Part shown: one piece after another, positions 11,796-20,199 of the stretch | Position numbering within the stretch: the first letter of the stretch is position 1 | How the letters are laid out: every line of letters begins with the position of its first letter | DNA from: Marinobacter sp. B9-2 | GTDB lineage: Bacteria > Pseudomonadota > Gammaproteobacteria > Pseudomonadales > Oleiphilaceae | NCBI GenBank assembly: GCA_003030785.1 | Contig: PYVH01000011.1 | Location: 1-53,819, forward strand | Reading direction: 5' to 3' | DNA: 53,819 bases | Position numbers and translations under genes: made by a program | The notes under the pieces: generated by a model | Told to the model about the DNA's origin: nothing | What the model saw: the letters and a program-made list of their open reading frames with translations, nothing else | Database searches by the model: none

Positions 11796-12122
11796 TCACC
11801 CGAAAATGCTTTCATCCATCTCAAGCATTTTCTGGGCCAGTTTCTCGGCGTCGATCTTGTAAGTGCCATTCTCCAGGGCGGAGCGAATCTGCTCAATGCG
11901 GTCGTCATCCATTTCCGGATAATCGCCCAGCTTCTGTTCAAGCTGTTTCAGATTCTTGGCCTGATTGCTCAGGCTGACGTTCTCACCCCTAGCCCCCTGG
12001 GCCTGGGTTTTCGCCTGCTCGTTGGTCGCCGGCTGGGTATTCTGGGTGCCGGAGCTCTTGTCGGCCGTGGTTCTCTGGGTGTTGACCTGGCCGGGGCCAA
12101 TTCCATTTAAGTCAACTGACAT
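11796..12122 (-). CDS. flgM: Anti-sigma-28 factor FlgM
   Basis: 108 aa. The N-terminal half is low-complexity and disordered. The C-terminal helices (DDDRIEQIRSALENGTYKID, AEKLAQKMLEMD) are the FliA-binding part of the family. FlgM holds sigma-28 until the hook is complete and is then exported. It is followed by flgN, with flgA upstream on the same strand at a 186-bp distance. That gap has several GC-rich hairpins but no clear terminator. Confidence 0.92.
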   Translation of the reverse strand: MSVDLNGIGPGQVNTQRTTADKSSGTQNTQPATNEQAKTQAQGARGENVSLSNQAKNLKQLEQKLGDYPEMDDDRIEQIRSALENGTYKIDAEKLAQKMLEMDESIFG

Positions 12123-12308
12123 ATCTGTACCTGCTTGCCTGTCGCGCCACGAAGTGCGGCGCTTACTCGAGTTTATGTCTTCTTAACGGCGGCGCCGCGA
12201 AAACCTTTAGTACTTTTCAGTAGTTTTTTCGTCTGTTTTTACTGCCGGGGTACGGCAGAGAGTTGCGGCAGAGGTTTGCCGCTCCGGCAAGCTCCTGCCG
12301 AGCCTGCC

Positions 12309-13010
12309 CTACATCGGAATTTCCACATGGCCGGGCGCAACCACGCTGGCTTTAATGGTGCGGGACGATCTCAGGTTTTCCACCAGAATCTGTTCGCCAA
12401 CGCTCGCGCTTGCCAGGGCCTTGCCGCGGGAACGTACTGAAAATCCGCCCGTTTTGGCGGTAATGATAACATGGTCGCCTCGTTCTACCGCATTCGGGGC
12501 AGAGAGCATGTCCGGGGTAATCAGCGAACCGGCGTTGATTCCCCGCCGCACCTGCATGCCAATGGCCTGGTCGGTGGCGGTAATGACACCGCGTCTGGAG
12601 GCATTGATTTCAACGGATTGCCGGGTCAGCAGGTCATCGGTAATTCGTTCTCCCCGCGCGAGCGGTCTTGCTGCAACCAGGGCCGGTCCATGGATAGAAA
12701 CTGAAGCAGTCACAAACATCCGCCAGGGCCGTTCCCCCTCACAGGCTACCTGCATCGACGGGCTTGTACTTTTCCAGGGATCACCGCTGAACTCGACACT
12801 CAGAGGCTGCTTGCATTCGGCAAGGGCAAGTCGGTTGTCGATCGAGCCGGGCTCGAAGGAAACGGTGTAGCCTTCTTCGGCCTGAACAGAGGCAAAGTGG
12901 TCGAGAAAATCCAGGGTCGCTTTGCGAATCTGTTCGGCGGTGGTCTCAGCCAGGAGCGGGCCGCTCAGGCCAGACATTAGCAGTAGTAGGGCGAAATTGG
13001 TGATGCGCAT
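12309..13010 (-). CDS. flgA: Flagellar P-ring assembly chaperone FlgA
   Basis: 233 aa. A Sec signal peptide covers residues 1-21 (LLLLMSGLSGPLLA). The C-terminal half is the SAF domain (VAARPLARGERITDDLLT, MQVRRGINAGSLIT). FlgA works in the periplasm to assemble FlgI into the P ring. It is divergent from cheV across about 190 bp, the arrangement in pseudomonad and Marinobacter polar-flagellum clusters. Confidence 0.93.
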   Translation of the reverse strand: MRITNFALLLLMSGLSGPLLAETTAEQIRKATLDFLDHFASVQAEEGYTVSFEPGSIDNRLALAECKQPLSVEFSGDPWKSTSPSMQVACEGERPWRMFVTASVSIHGPALVAARPLARGERITDDLLTRQSVEINASRRGVITATDQAIGMQVRRGINAGSLITPDMLSAPNAVERGDHVIITAKTGGFSVRSRGKALASASVGEQILVENLRSSRTIKASVVAPGHVEIPM

Positions 13011-13198
13011 ACGTATCAGTTTGTCCTATGCTGTCAACAACAGGGCAGAAAAGCCCGAATCACGCTAAGGATTCGGAGAAAGTGGCCGTTAAATTGGCTA
13101 ATCCGCCGCTGATATGACGGGTTTCCGTCGATCACGCTATTATTCAGTGACCAGCAAGATATATGCCGTTGTAATTCCGGCAGGCCAGGAGAACCAAA

Positions 13199-14128
13199 AT
13201 GGCAGGGGTATTGGACAGTGTTAACCAGCGAACTCAGTTGGTGGGGCAGAATCGCCTTGAGCTCCTTCTTTTCCGACTCAGAGGGCGGCAAATCTACGGG
13301 ATCAATGTCTTTAAGGTGAAAGAGGTCCTGCAGTGTCCGAGACTGTCATCATTGCCAAACAGCCGACCGGTTGTTCGTGGCGTTGCCCACAGTCGCGGCG
13401 AGACCATCCCCATTATTGACCTGAGCATGGCCATTGGTTTGCCGGGCATTCCTCAGGAAGAGCTGGCCACCAGCTTTGTCATCATCACCGAGTACAACCG
13501 TAAAACACAGGGTTTCCTGGTGACTGGCGTCGACCGGATCATGAACATGAACTGGGAGGACATCCTGCCTCCTCCGAAGGGCGCAGGCCGGGATGTGTAC
13601 CTTACTGCCGTTACCAAGATTGATGATAAGCTGGTCGAAATCATAGATGTAGAGAAGATTCTTGCAGAAGTTTCTCCGCTCGGGGAGGATGTCACCGAGG
13701 CTGTTCTAAGCAAGAGTGCACATCGGGTGCCCGGACATCTTCCGGTACTGGTGGTGGACGATTCCACCGTTGCCCGCAGGCAGATAGAACGTTGTCTCAC
13801 GGCCATTGGCATGGAAGTGGTCACAAAGAACGACGGCAAGCAGGCGTTAGAGTACCTGAAGGAGGTGACTTCCGACGGGTCCAAGGCGCGGGATCATTTC
13901 TCATTGATCATCTCCGATGTCGAGATGCCGGAAATGGATGGCTATACCCTGGTTACCAAGGTGAAAAGTGACCCGGCCCTGGCAGATATGTTTGTTATGC
14001 TCCACACCTCACTCAGCGGTGTGTTCAACCAGGCCATGGTGAAAAAGGTCGGGGCCGACGACTTTATGGCAAAGTTCAGTCCGGACGAACTGGCAGAGCG
14101 GGTGATGGAAATCATCGACCAGGGTTGA
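13199..14128 (+). CDS. cheV: Chemotaxis coupling/response regulator CheV
   Basis: 309 aa. An N-terminal CheW-like domain (about 15-165; LLLFRLRGRQIYGINVFKVKE) is joined to a C-terminal receiver domain (about 180-305) with the acidic pair in VVDDST, the phosphoacceptor Asp in LIISDVEMPEMDGY and a conserved K near LAERV. CheV couples receptors to CheA and is itself phosphorylated, which helps adaptation. ATG 13199 has AGGAGA upstream. It is followed by cheR at 37 bp. Confidence 0.94.
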   Translation: MAGVLDSVNQRTQLVGQNRLELLLFRLRGRQIYGINVFKVKEVLQCPRLSSLPNSRPVVRGVAHSRGETIPIIDLSMAIGLPGIPQEELATSFVIITEYNRKTQGFLVTGVDRIMNMNWEDILPPPKGAGRDVYLTAVTKIDDKLVEIIDVEKILAEVSPLGEDVTEAVLSKSAHRVPGHLPVLVVDDSTVARRQIERCLTAIGMEVVTKNDGKQALEYLKEVTSDGSKARDHFSLIISDVEMPEMDGYTLVTKVKSDPALADMFVMLHTSLSGVFNQAMVKKVGADDFMAKFSPDELAERVMEIIDQG

Positions 14129-14165
14129 TGGAGCCGCTCAAAGATTCACTCAGAACAGAGACCCA

Positions 14166-14993
14166 ATGAAAGCGGAAATAACGCCACAGGAATATGAAGC
14201 CTTCAAATCGTTCCTGCAGGATGCCTGTGGGATTTTACTGGGCGAGAACAAACAGTACCTGGTAAAAAGCAGGTTGCGCAGGATTCTCGAAGAGAACAGC
14301 CTGAGCACCCTGGGAGAACTCCTTGAGCGCCTCAAGCGTCCCGGACGGGGCGGCCTCAAGGAAGTGGTCATCGATGCGATGACAACCAATGAGACGCTGT
14401 GGTTCCGTGACAATCACCCTTTCCGGATACTTCAGGAAAAGCTGCTTCCTGAATTCGCTGAACGCAGTTCGGGTCAGCCTCTTCGGATCTGGTCGGCGGC
14501 CTGTTCAACCGGCCAGGAACCTTACTCCATCGCCATGATCGTGGAGGAGTTCCGGCGGGCGAGGCCCGGCAAGCTCCGCGATGTGAAAATTACTGCCACG
14601 GATATCTCCAAAAGCGTTCTCGAAGTCGCCCGCAAGGGCGAGTACGAGATGATTGCCATTGGCCGGGGCCTTTCACCGGAGCGACAAAAGCAGTTCTTTA
14701 CCCCGTCCCTCAATGGTGGCTGGCAGATCAAGCCGCAGATCAAGAGCATGGTGGAGTTCAAGGAATTGAACCTGCTGGAGCGTTACATGCTCGGCAAGTT
14801 TGATATCGTGATGTGCCGGAATGTTCTGATCTATTTCTCCGCGGATCTGAAAAAGGACATTCTTACCCGCATGCACGCCACCCTGAATCCGGGCGGTTAT
14901 CTGGTTCTGGGTGCCTCCGAGTCGTTGAACGGTTTGCCCCACCTCTACGAGATGGTGCAGTGCCATCCCGGAATCATCTACAGGAAAAAGTAG
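14166..14993 (+). CDS. cheR: Chemotaxis protein methyltransferase CheR
   Basis: 275 aa. The all-helical N-terminal domain (about 1-80) is followed by the SAM-binding methyltransferase domain: WSAACSTGQEPYSIAM (motif I), ITATDISKSVLE, and CRNVLIYF near the end. It methylates glutamates on chemoreceptors. In related genomes flgBCDE usually follow cheVR; here an MFS transporter starts 3 bp after the stop. Confidence 0.95.
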   Translation: MKAEITPQEYEAFKSFLQDACGILLGENKQYLVKSRLRRILEENSLSTLGELLERLKRPGRGGLKEVVIDAMTTNETLWFRDNHPFRILQEKLLPEFAERSSGQPLRIWSAACSTGQEPYSIAMIVEEFRRARPGKLRDVKITATDISKSVLEVARKGEYEMIAIGRGLSPERQKQFFTPSLNGGWQIKPQIKSMVEFKELNLLERYMLGKFDIVMCRNVLIYFSADLKKDILTRMHATLNPGGYLVLGASESLNGLPHLYEMVQCHPGIIYRKK

Positions 14994-14996
14994 TCC

Positions 14997-16193
14997 ATGC
15001 CCCTCAATGTCTGGGTCCTGGTTGCCGCCCAGGCGCTGGCCATGTGCACAGCGCCCTTCATCGTTTTTATCGGCAGCATCCAGGGCCGAATGCTCGCCCC
15101 GGCGCCTGAATACGCAACGCTTCCGGTGGGTCTGGTGGTGGTTGGCACCGTGCTCGCCATCAAACCGGCCACCTGGTTGATGGAGCGCATCGGGCGCAAG
15201 CGTGTGATGCTGCTGGGCGCGATCATGGGCATCGTGGCGGGGCTGATGGGGGCGGCGGCGTCCTGGTCCGGTCTGTTTTCATTGTTGTGTCTGGCGGCTG
15301 TCGTAGGCGGTACCGGCCTTGCTGTCGTTCACCAATACCGGTTTGCGGCCATGGAATCCGTGGCACCGGGGATGGCTGGCTCTGCCGCCGCTCGTGTGCT
15401 CCTGGGTGGCTTGGTGGCGGCCTGGCTAGGGCCGGAAGTGGCCGCCCTGGGCAGCGGCGCCGCGGAGCAGTATCCGTTTCTGATCAGTTGGGTTGCGCTG
15501 GCGGTGGTGCAGGGCGCAGCGCTGTTGATCCTTGGCGCCGGCTATCGGGCAGGCGCGGAACGGGTACAGGAATCACGGCCAGGAGGTGGACGCCCGCTGC
15601 GGGAAATTCTGTCGAATCCACTGGTCTGGGCCGCCATCAGTGCTGCCGCCATTGGCTATGCGGTCATGAGTTTCATTATGACGGCAACGCCATTGAGCAT
15701 GACCGAGATGGCGGGGCATGACCTGGACGATGCCAAGCGCGTCATCCAGCTCCATATCATGGCCATGTACCTGCCCTCGCTGATCAGCGGCTGGCTGACC
15801 CGTGTTGTGGGCATACCGCTGATGATGGCTGCGGGATTGCTGGCGTATCTGGGCTGCATTGTCCTTGCGGCCAGTGGCGTGAGTTTTCACCATTACCTTT
15901 CCGCCCTGTTGCTGCTGGGTATCGGTTGGAATTTCCTGTTTGTTGGCGGCACAACGCTTTTGCCCCGTGGTTATCGGGATGCAGAACGCTTCCGTGTCCA
16001 GGGCCTGAACGACATCATGGTCTTTGGTTCCCAGGCTACCGCCGCGTTGTCTGCAGGCGCCATTCTGAGCTGGCTCGGCTGGGGCGGCCTGGTTATGGTT
16101 GCCGTGCCCTTCCTGATACTTCACGGGTTGTTGATGACGCTGTGGTTGTTGCGGGAACGCGCGCCCGAACCCGCCGTTAACGGGAGAGACTGA
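14997..16193 (+). CDS. MFS transporter
   Basis: 398 aa, about 12 hydrophobic segments with the cytoplasmic loop motif MERIGRKRVMLLGA between TM2 and TM3 (motif A type). The substrate cannot be told from sequence. Its ATG lies 3 bp after the cheR stop, and its stop overlaps the start of the flavin reductase gene (TGATG), so it is probably translated with both neighbours. The Ala/Gly/Leu-rich composition is normal for such a permease. Confidence 0.88.
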   Translation: MPLNVWVLVAAQALAMCTAPFIVFIGSIQGRMLAPAPEYATLPVGLVVVGTVLAIKPATWLMERIGRKRVMLLGAIMGIVAGLMGAAASWSGLFSLLCLAAVVGGTGLAVVHQYRFAAMESVAPGMAGSAAARVLLGGLVAAWLGPEVAALGSGAAEQYPFLISWVALAVVQGAALLILGAGYRAGAERVQESRPGGGRPLREILSNPLVWAAISAAAIGYAVMSFIMTATPLSMTEMAGHDLDDAKRVIQLHIMAMYLPSLISGWLTRVVGIPLMMAAGLLAYLGCIVLAASGVSFHHYLSALLLLGIGWNFLFVGGTTLLPRGYRDAERFRVQGLNDIMVFGSQATAALSAGAILSWLGWGGLVMVAVPFLILHGLLMTLWLLRERAPEPAVNGRD

Positions 16194-16810
16194 TGCTTAT
16201 AGATTTCGAAGGCATGGATCCGAAGGATGCCTACCATATCCTGACCCAGACGGTTATTCCCCGTCCTGTCGCCTGGGTGCTGAGTGAGAATCCGGACGGA
16301 GATTTCAATCTGGCGCCGTTCTCGTTTTTCACGCCTATCACCAGTAATCCCCCCTTGCTGATGATTTCCGTGGGCAAAAAGCCGACGGAGGGCGTTTTCA
16401 AGGATACCCGGGTAAACATCGAGGCGACGAAGCAGTTTGTCGTTCATATCGCGCACCGGGATCTCGCCGCGGCGGTCACTGAATCCTCACGAACTCTGCC
16501 CCATGGCGAATCCGAACTGAAGAATCTGGACCTGGAGCTGGTGGAATTCGAGGGTTCAGGCATACCGCGCCTCAAGGACTGCCATGTGGCCTTTGCCTGC
16601 GAGCTCTATGACATCAAGGAAATTGGCGCTGGGCCACAGTCTCTGGTATTCGGGAAAGTTACCCGGGTATGGGTGTCAGATGAGGCAGCGCAATACGATG
16701 ACAAGAACCGTCTGGCCTTCGATGGCGCTGCCATTGACCCGATTGGCCGTCTCGGGGGAAGCGAATACGTCACCTTCGGTGAGATTCTCAAGATCCCCCG
16801 GCCATCCTGA
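16193..16810 (+). CDS. Flavin reductase-like FMN-binding protein
   Basis: 205 aa. It has the split-barrel FMN-binding fold of the flavin reductase/flavoredoxin family: VIPRPVAWVLSENPDGDFNLAPFSFF near the N-terminus (about 20-45; shown only as signposts VIPRPVAWV and NLAPFSFF), PPLLMISVG and the central FVVHIAHRDL. Members either reduce free flavin or bind FMN in electron transfer. It overlaps the MFS gene by one base and precedes the LysR gene by 19 bp. Confidence 0.88.
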   Translation: MLIDFEGMDPKDAYHILTQTVIPRPVAWVLSENPDGDFNLAPFSFFTPITSNPPLLMISVGKKPTEGVFKDTRVNIEATKQFVVHIAHRDLAAAVTESSRTLPHGESELKNLDLELVEFEGSGIPRLKDCHVAFACELYDIKEIGAGPQSLVFGKVTRVWVSDEAAQYDDKNRLAFDGAAIDPIGRLGGSEYVTFGEILKIPRPS

Positions 16811-16829
16811 TCCGGGGTAGGGCGAAGTA

Positions 16830-17729
16830 ATGGAACAGCTGAATCTCCGTCACCTGTATTATTTCTGGGTGATCAGCCGGGAAGGTTCGATCGCTCGCGC
16901 CAGCGAGGTCCTGGAACTGGCGCCACAGACGCTCAGCGGCCAGCTGGCTACCTTTGAAGCCTCCGTGGGTGGGCGGCTTTTTTCCCGGGAAAGGCGAAAG
17001 CTGATCCTGACGGACCTTGGGCGGCTGATCCTCGGGTACGCCGATGACATTTTTGCCCTGACCGGCGAGCTTGCTGAAACCCTTCGTCTTGATCCTTCCG
17101 AGCGTCCGCTGACACTGCGCGCCGGCGTATCCGCTTCCATTCACAAATTGATTGCTTACTATCTACTGCAGCCGGCCATGGCCGGCGAACGCTCTGTCCA
17201 GCTCGAGTGCCAGACGGGCCGTACCGAGGATCTGGTGCTGAGGCTGAAACGCAAGGAGCTGGACCTGGTGCTGACAGACCGAATGCCGAGGTTGCAGGAG
17301 GAGGGTAATCTCACGGTACACCCGCTGGCGGGATCCAGCATGAGCCTGTTTGCGGCACCGGAGCTGGCGAAACGGTTGAAAAAAGGGTTTCCGGAATCCC
17401 TGAATGGTCAGCCGCTGCTGGCCAACGCCACCGACGCGCCCTATTTCGAGCGATTGATGAACTGGTTCTCCCTGAATGGGGTTCGCATGAAGCTCGTTGC
17501 CCGGGTAGACGATAGCGCCCTGATAAAAGTGTTCGGCAGCCAGGGCTACGGCGTTTTTGCCGCTCCGACGTCCATCCGTGAAGAGGTCTGTCGTCAGTAT
17601 GAGGTGGAGCAGATTGCCTCAATCGACGAGGTAATGGATGAACTGTTTGCCATCACAAGGGGCCGAAAAACCGCCCATGAAGGCGTCCGTGCGATTGTTG
17701 AGGCTCACGAGAGCCACAGGAAAGCTTAA
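16830..17729 (+). CDS. LysR-family regulator, NhaR-like
   Basis: 299 aa. The N-terminal winged helix-turn-helix (about 1-62; LNLRHLYYFWVISREGSIARAS, with the HTH around ASEVLELAPQTLSGQLATFE) has the LRHLYYFW opening typical of NhaR. The effector domain covers 90-290. NhaR activates sodium/proton antiporter genes; no nhaA is visible here, so the target is unknown. It is the last gene of a tight run with the MFS and flavin-reductase genes. Confidence 0.85.
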   Translation: MEQLNLRHLYYFWVISREGSIARASEVLELAPQTLSGQLATFEASVGGRLFSRERRKLILTDLGRLILGYADDIFALTGELAETLRLDPSERPLTLRAGVSASIHKLIAYYLLQPAMAGERSVQLECQTGRTEDLVLRLKRKELDLVLTDRMPRLQEEGNLTVHPLAGSSMSLFAAPELAKRLKKGFPESLNGQPLLANATDAPYFERLMNWFSLNGVRMKLVARVDDSALIKVFGSQGYGVFAAPTSIREEVCRQYEVEQIASIDEVMDELFAITRGRKTAHEGVRAIVEAHESHRKA

Positions 17730-17731
17730 AG

Positions 17732-17748
17732 CATCGAATTAATCGATG
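17732..17748. promoter_or_regulatory. Inverted repeat that may be an operator
   Basis: CATCGA (17732-17737) and TCGATG (17743-17748) flank a 5-bp AT centre, with a T-N11-A arrangement as in LysR boxes. It lies just after the LysR gene and 90 bp before the next gene. Function is inferred only. Confidence 0.3.
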
Positions 17749-17838
17749 TTAGAAGATCACAAAAGCTTATTTTATCGAACTCTGTTCCTGTCCATTATGG
17801 AGTTGTGAAAGGCAGCAACCCAAAGAGGAGCAGCAGCT

Positions 17839-18204
17839 ATGAAGACCATCCACAAATTCCGTCTGGAACCGGGCAAAGAGCCGACCACGCTCACGCTCAA
17901 AGAGGGTTACAGGGTGGTGCGCAGCGAGTACATCGTGCCCCACAAGGCCGTTTACCTTTGGGTGGAGCAGCCCCTGAACGTCACCACACCGACCCTTGAG
18001 CGGCAGTTCCGAGTCGCTTTCTCGGGTGAACCTGTGCCCGACAGCTTCGAGTACCTCGATACGGCACTGGACCCATTTGGCCCTGAAGCGTACCACGTGT
18101 TCGCAGTACCGGTGGGGGAGGAAATATTCGCCAGCCCCCTATCGGAAGGCGCGAGCAACGACGCTTTCAGCAGGCAAAACTGGCAACACACAGCGATCTC
18201 TTAG
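17839..18204 (+). CDS. Small conserved hypothetical protein (DUF7352-like)
   Basis: 121 aa, soluble, no signal peptide. It has two beta-rich halves; the second (LERQFRVAFSGEPVP through FVAVPVGEEIF-type end) resembles small proteins annotated as DUF7352, a recollection I cannot check. ATG 17839 follows AGGAG. It stands alone with its own upstream region of about 110 bp and a strong terminator after the stop. No function is assigned. Confidence 0.7.
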   Translation: MKTIHKFRLEPGKEPTTLTLKEGYRVVRSEYIVPHKAVYLWVEQPLNVTTPTLERQFRVAFSGEPVPDSFEYLDTALDPFGPEAYHVFAVPVGEEIFASPLSEGASNDAFSRQNWQHTAIS

Positions 18205-18211
18205 CCACTTC

Positions 18212-18234
18212 AGGGCCCTTCGGGGCCCTTTTTT
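18212..18234 (+). terminator. Rho-independent terminator with TTCG tetraloop
   Basis: A 7-bp stem AGGGCCC/GGGCCCT closes a TTCG loop and is followed by T's to 18234. The convergent cupin gene ends at 18233, so the structure sits exactly between the two genes. Confidence 0.92.
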
Positions 18235-18892
18235 ATGGAACCGTCACCGGCAAGTGGCCGGTTTTGACCCAGATGACGGTTTCCTCATCCACGAACGGGT
18301 GATGCTGGCTCAGGTGAGGGCTCCGAATCCAGGTGCCCTCAGGGTAGCGGCCATGCTCATCGCAAAATTCGCCTGAGAGAACGAAAATCTCCTCGCCCCC
18401 GAAGTGCCGGTGGGGCTGGAAAACCTCATTAGCCGGCCACTTCACCAGCGCCACATGCTCGTGCTCGAATTCGTGCAGAGGCATCACCTCAAGACCGCCG
18501 ATACCGGGCAGCCAGGGCGTGTTGCGGGTATCTATGCGCACGGTTGATCGATCGCGTTCATCGAACTGATGCAGTTTGACCAGCAGCGTGCAGCCTTCCT
18601 TGCTGAAAGGGGCGTGGCCGCTGCCTGGCGGATTGCGTAAATAGGTGCCGGCGGGGAAATCGCCGGTTTCATCGGAAAACACCCCCTCCAGCACCAGGAT
18701 TTCCTCTCCCAGGGGATGTGCATGCCGTTTGAAGGACGCGCCGGGTTCGTACCGGACCACGCTGGTTGCATGGCCACGTTCGGCTTCTTCTCTGGCCAGG
18801 GGCTTTCTCAGCACCCCACCAGCAGGGCTGGGAACCCACTCCTGCTCGGCGGTGCGAATGACCACCTTTTGGGAAAAGTCCATGTTGAGCAT
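18233..18892 (-). CDS. Double-cupin protein (ChrR-like)
   Basis: 219 aa from ATG 18892, which has GAGGG five bases upstream; a TTG at 18904 in frame lacks that spacing. Two cupin modules are visible: one with HAHPLGEEILVLEGVF (about 58-105), one with PHRHFGGEEIFVLSGEF (about 150-200). Each has the His/Glu metal ligands. This resembles the C-terminal domain of ChrR anti-sigma factors but without the N-terminal sigma-binding part, so it is probably a stand-alone metal-binding protein. Its function is unknown. Confidence 0.82.
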   Translation of the reverse strand: MLNMDFSQKVVIRTAEQEWVPSPAGGVLRKPLAREEAERGHATSVVRYEPGASFKRHAHPLGEEILVLEGVFSDETGDFPAGTYLRNPPGSGHAPFSKEGCTLLVKLHQFDERDRSTVRIDTRNTPWLPGIGGLEVMPLHEFEHEHVALVKWPANEVFQPHRHFGGEEIFVLSGEFCDEHGRYPEGTWIRSPHLSQHHPFVDEETVIWVKTGHLPVTVP

Positions 18893-18958
18893 TTCGACCC
18901 TCAAAACCGCCTGTGACTGAAGCGACTGTTTACGTGCCCACCCGCCCAGCGGATGCCT

Positions 18959-19489
18959 CTATTTGATCAGGGCCTGGATGTTCCGGAACTGCGGGTGCTT
19001 GCAATGGCGCATCCACTCAAACGCAACCATCTCAAGCGTTACTATCCTGGCGCCGCTCTCGTTCAGGCGGTCCAGAGCGACGTCCCGGTCAAACTCGTTG
19101 CGCGATCCGGTAGCATCGGCCACCACCCATACCTTGTAACCGGCATCAAGCAGGCTCAGGGCGGTCTGCATCATACAGACATGGGTCTCGCAACCACCGA
19201 TTACAATGTGCTGCCGGCCCTCCGGCAACTGGTCAACGAGGCCATCGGGGCAGGCATCAAAATGGTGTTTGGCCAGGGTCTGGTTGCACAGCTCCCGAAC
19301 GGCCTCAACATTATGCCCCAGCTTGTCCGGCAGCTGCTCGGTACCCAGCACGGGAACCTCCATAAGCCCGGCAATGGTGGCCAGAACGATGCACCGGTCC
19401 ACCACCTCATCGCCGTAGCTGATGGCGGGCATCAGCTTCTCCTGCACATCGATGAGCAGCAGTGTCGATTGCTCGGCTTTCATCAGCAT
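18959..19489 (-). CDS. Isochorismatase-family cysteine hydrolase
   Basis: 176 aa. The cysteine-hydrolase fold is clear: LLLIDVQEKLMP with the catalytic Asp near the N-terminus, and GCETHVCMMQTAL with the nucleophilic Cys. A basic residue of the triad probably lies around LPDKLG. It resembles the YcaC-like group; the substrate is unknown. ATG 19489 is preceded by a GAGAGA stretch. It is divergent from the DUF2905 gene over 51 bp. Confidence 0.88.
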   Translation of the reverse strand: MLMKAEQSTLLLIDVQEKLMPAISYGDEVVDRCIVLATIAGLMEVPVLGTEQLPDKLGHNVEAVRELCNQTLAKHHFDACPDGLVDQLPEGRQHIVIGGCETHVCMMQTALSLLDAGYKVWVVADATGSRNEFDRDVALDRLNESGARIVTLEMVAFEWMRHCKHPQFRNIQALIK

Positions 19490-19540
19490 TGTTATTCTCT
19501 CTCTAGATTCGAGAAATTTGGTTACCAGAGGAACTCATCC

Positions 19541-19747
19541 ATGGCCCGCTGGTTCGTTGTTGCCGGCATCATACTGATTGTCGTGGGGGCAATCCTCCAT
19601 TTCGCACCCAGCTTTTTGAACTGGTTCGGGAAACTGCCCGGCGACATCAATATACGCTCGGAAGGTAGCCGGGTGTTTATACCCATCACATCAATGGTGA
19701 TCGTCAGTATTGTATTAACGATAGTCTTGAATCTGTTCAACCGGTAA
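19541..19747 (+). CDS. Small DUF2905 membrane protein
   Basis: 68 aa with two hydrophobic segments (about 4-26, GIILIVVGAILHF, and 46-65, IPITSMVIVSIVLTIVL) around the motif GKLPGDINIRSE, typical of DUF2905. ATG 19541 has GAGG upstream. A much longer frame opens at 18953, but its first 196 codons are only the antisense of the isochorismatase gene. The biochemical role of the family is not known. Confidence 0.88.
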   Translation: MARWFVVAGIILIVVGAILHFAPSFLNWFGKLPGDINIRSEGSRVFIPITSMVIVSIVLTIVLNLFNR

Positions 19748-19797
19748 ACCGAAAAACGCCCAGGCACGAATTTTTTCGACGATTTTCCGCCAGGGAG

Positions 19798-19826
19798 TTG
19801 CCAACCGCCCCTAAAACCATTAAAGT
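19798..19826 (+). promoter_or_regulatory. Candidate sigma-70 promoter of the tRNA-Ser locus
   Basis: TTGCCA (19798-19803) and TAAAGT (19821-19826) with 17-bp spacing lie about 50 bp upstream of the broken tRNA-Ser copy. No better promoter is visible between the broken and the intact copy, so both are probably on one transcript. Confidence 0.5.
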
Positions 19827-19874
19827 TTGCGCCCTCAAATGAGCGACGACATCGCTGATTTGAAACAGTTTATT

Positions 19875-19995
19875 GGAGAGGTGGCCGAGTGGCTGACACC
19901 AAGGCCGGAACGGCCGACTGAGCGTCGGAGCGAAGCGACGACGGCCCCGAAGGGGTGAGGCACAACGTGCCGAATAACGCGCACGCCTGGAAAGT
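19875..19995 (+). pseudogene. tRNA-Ser(GGA) fragment split by an 80-nt insert
   Basis: Bases 19875-19896 are identical to the first 22 nt of the intact tRNA-Ser at 20048. After an 80-nt insert (19897-19976), bases 19977-19995 resume the tRNA sequence with one mismatch through the anticodon loop. Then similarity stops: a new hairpin (CGCTTGC-AAC-GCAAGCG) takes the place of the variable arm and 3' half. It cannot give a working tRNA. The copy lies in tandem with the intact gene. Confidence 0.75.
19897..19976 (+). repeat. Structured insert element, copy 1 (80 nt)
   Basis: Four short hairpins in series: GGCCG-GAA-CGGCC (19903-19915), CGTCG...CGACG (19923-19940), CCCC-GAA-GGGG (19945-19955) and GGCAC-AAC-GTGCC (19959-19971), ending CGAATA. 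It is inserted after GGCTGA of a tRNA-Ser copy. The second copy at 20215-20296 shares hairpins 2 and 3 and the end, while hairpins 1 and 4 differ in sequence but keep pairing. Confidence 0.75.
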
Positions 19996-20047
19996 ACGCT
20001 TGCAACGCAAGCGCAGCGCGAAAAACACAGGCAGAATTGAAAGTTTT

Positions 20048-20138
20048 GGAGAGGTGGCCGAGTGGCTGAAGGCGCACGCCTGGAAAGTGTGTAAACGTTA
20101 ATAGCGTTTCGAGGGTTCGAATCCCTCCCTCTCCGCCA
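20048..20138 (+). tRNA. tRNA-Ser (anticodon GGA)
   Basis: 91 nt including an encoded CCA. The acceptor stem GGAGAGG (20048-20054) pairs with CCTCTCC (20128-20134). The anticodon loop CTGGAAA gives GGA, which reads UCC/UCU. There is a long variable arm, as expected for serine tRNAs, and the T-arm carries GGTTCGAATCC. It is intact, unlike the tandem copy upstream. Confidence 0.96.
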
Positions 20139-20143
20139 ATATA

Positions 20144-20172
20144 AAACCCCAGCAGCAATGCTGGGGTTTTTT
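20144..20172 (+). terminator. Rho-independent terminator after tRNA-Ser
   Basis: CCCCAGCA (20147-20154) pairs with TGCTGGGG (20159-20166) around a GCAA tetraloop and is followed by six T's. It starts 6 nt after the tRNA CCA. Confidence 0.93.
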
Positions 20173-20199
20173 ATTGGCTGATTGGCAGGGTAAAAAGAA

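Noticed and set aside
12123-12308. Terminator or sigma-54/sigma-28 promoter before flgM
   Set aside because: GC-rich hairpins are present but no T-run in the reading direction, and no consensus spacing for either promoter class was found.
18953-19540. A long plus-strand frame leading into the DUF2905 gene
   Set aside because: It is the exact antisense of the isochorismatase gene; the real start is ATG 19541 with GAGG upstream.
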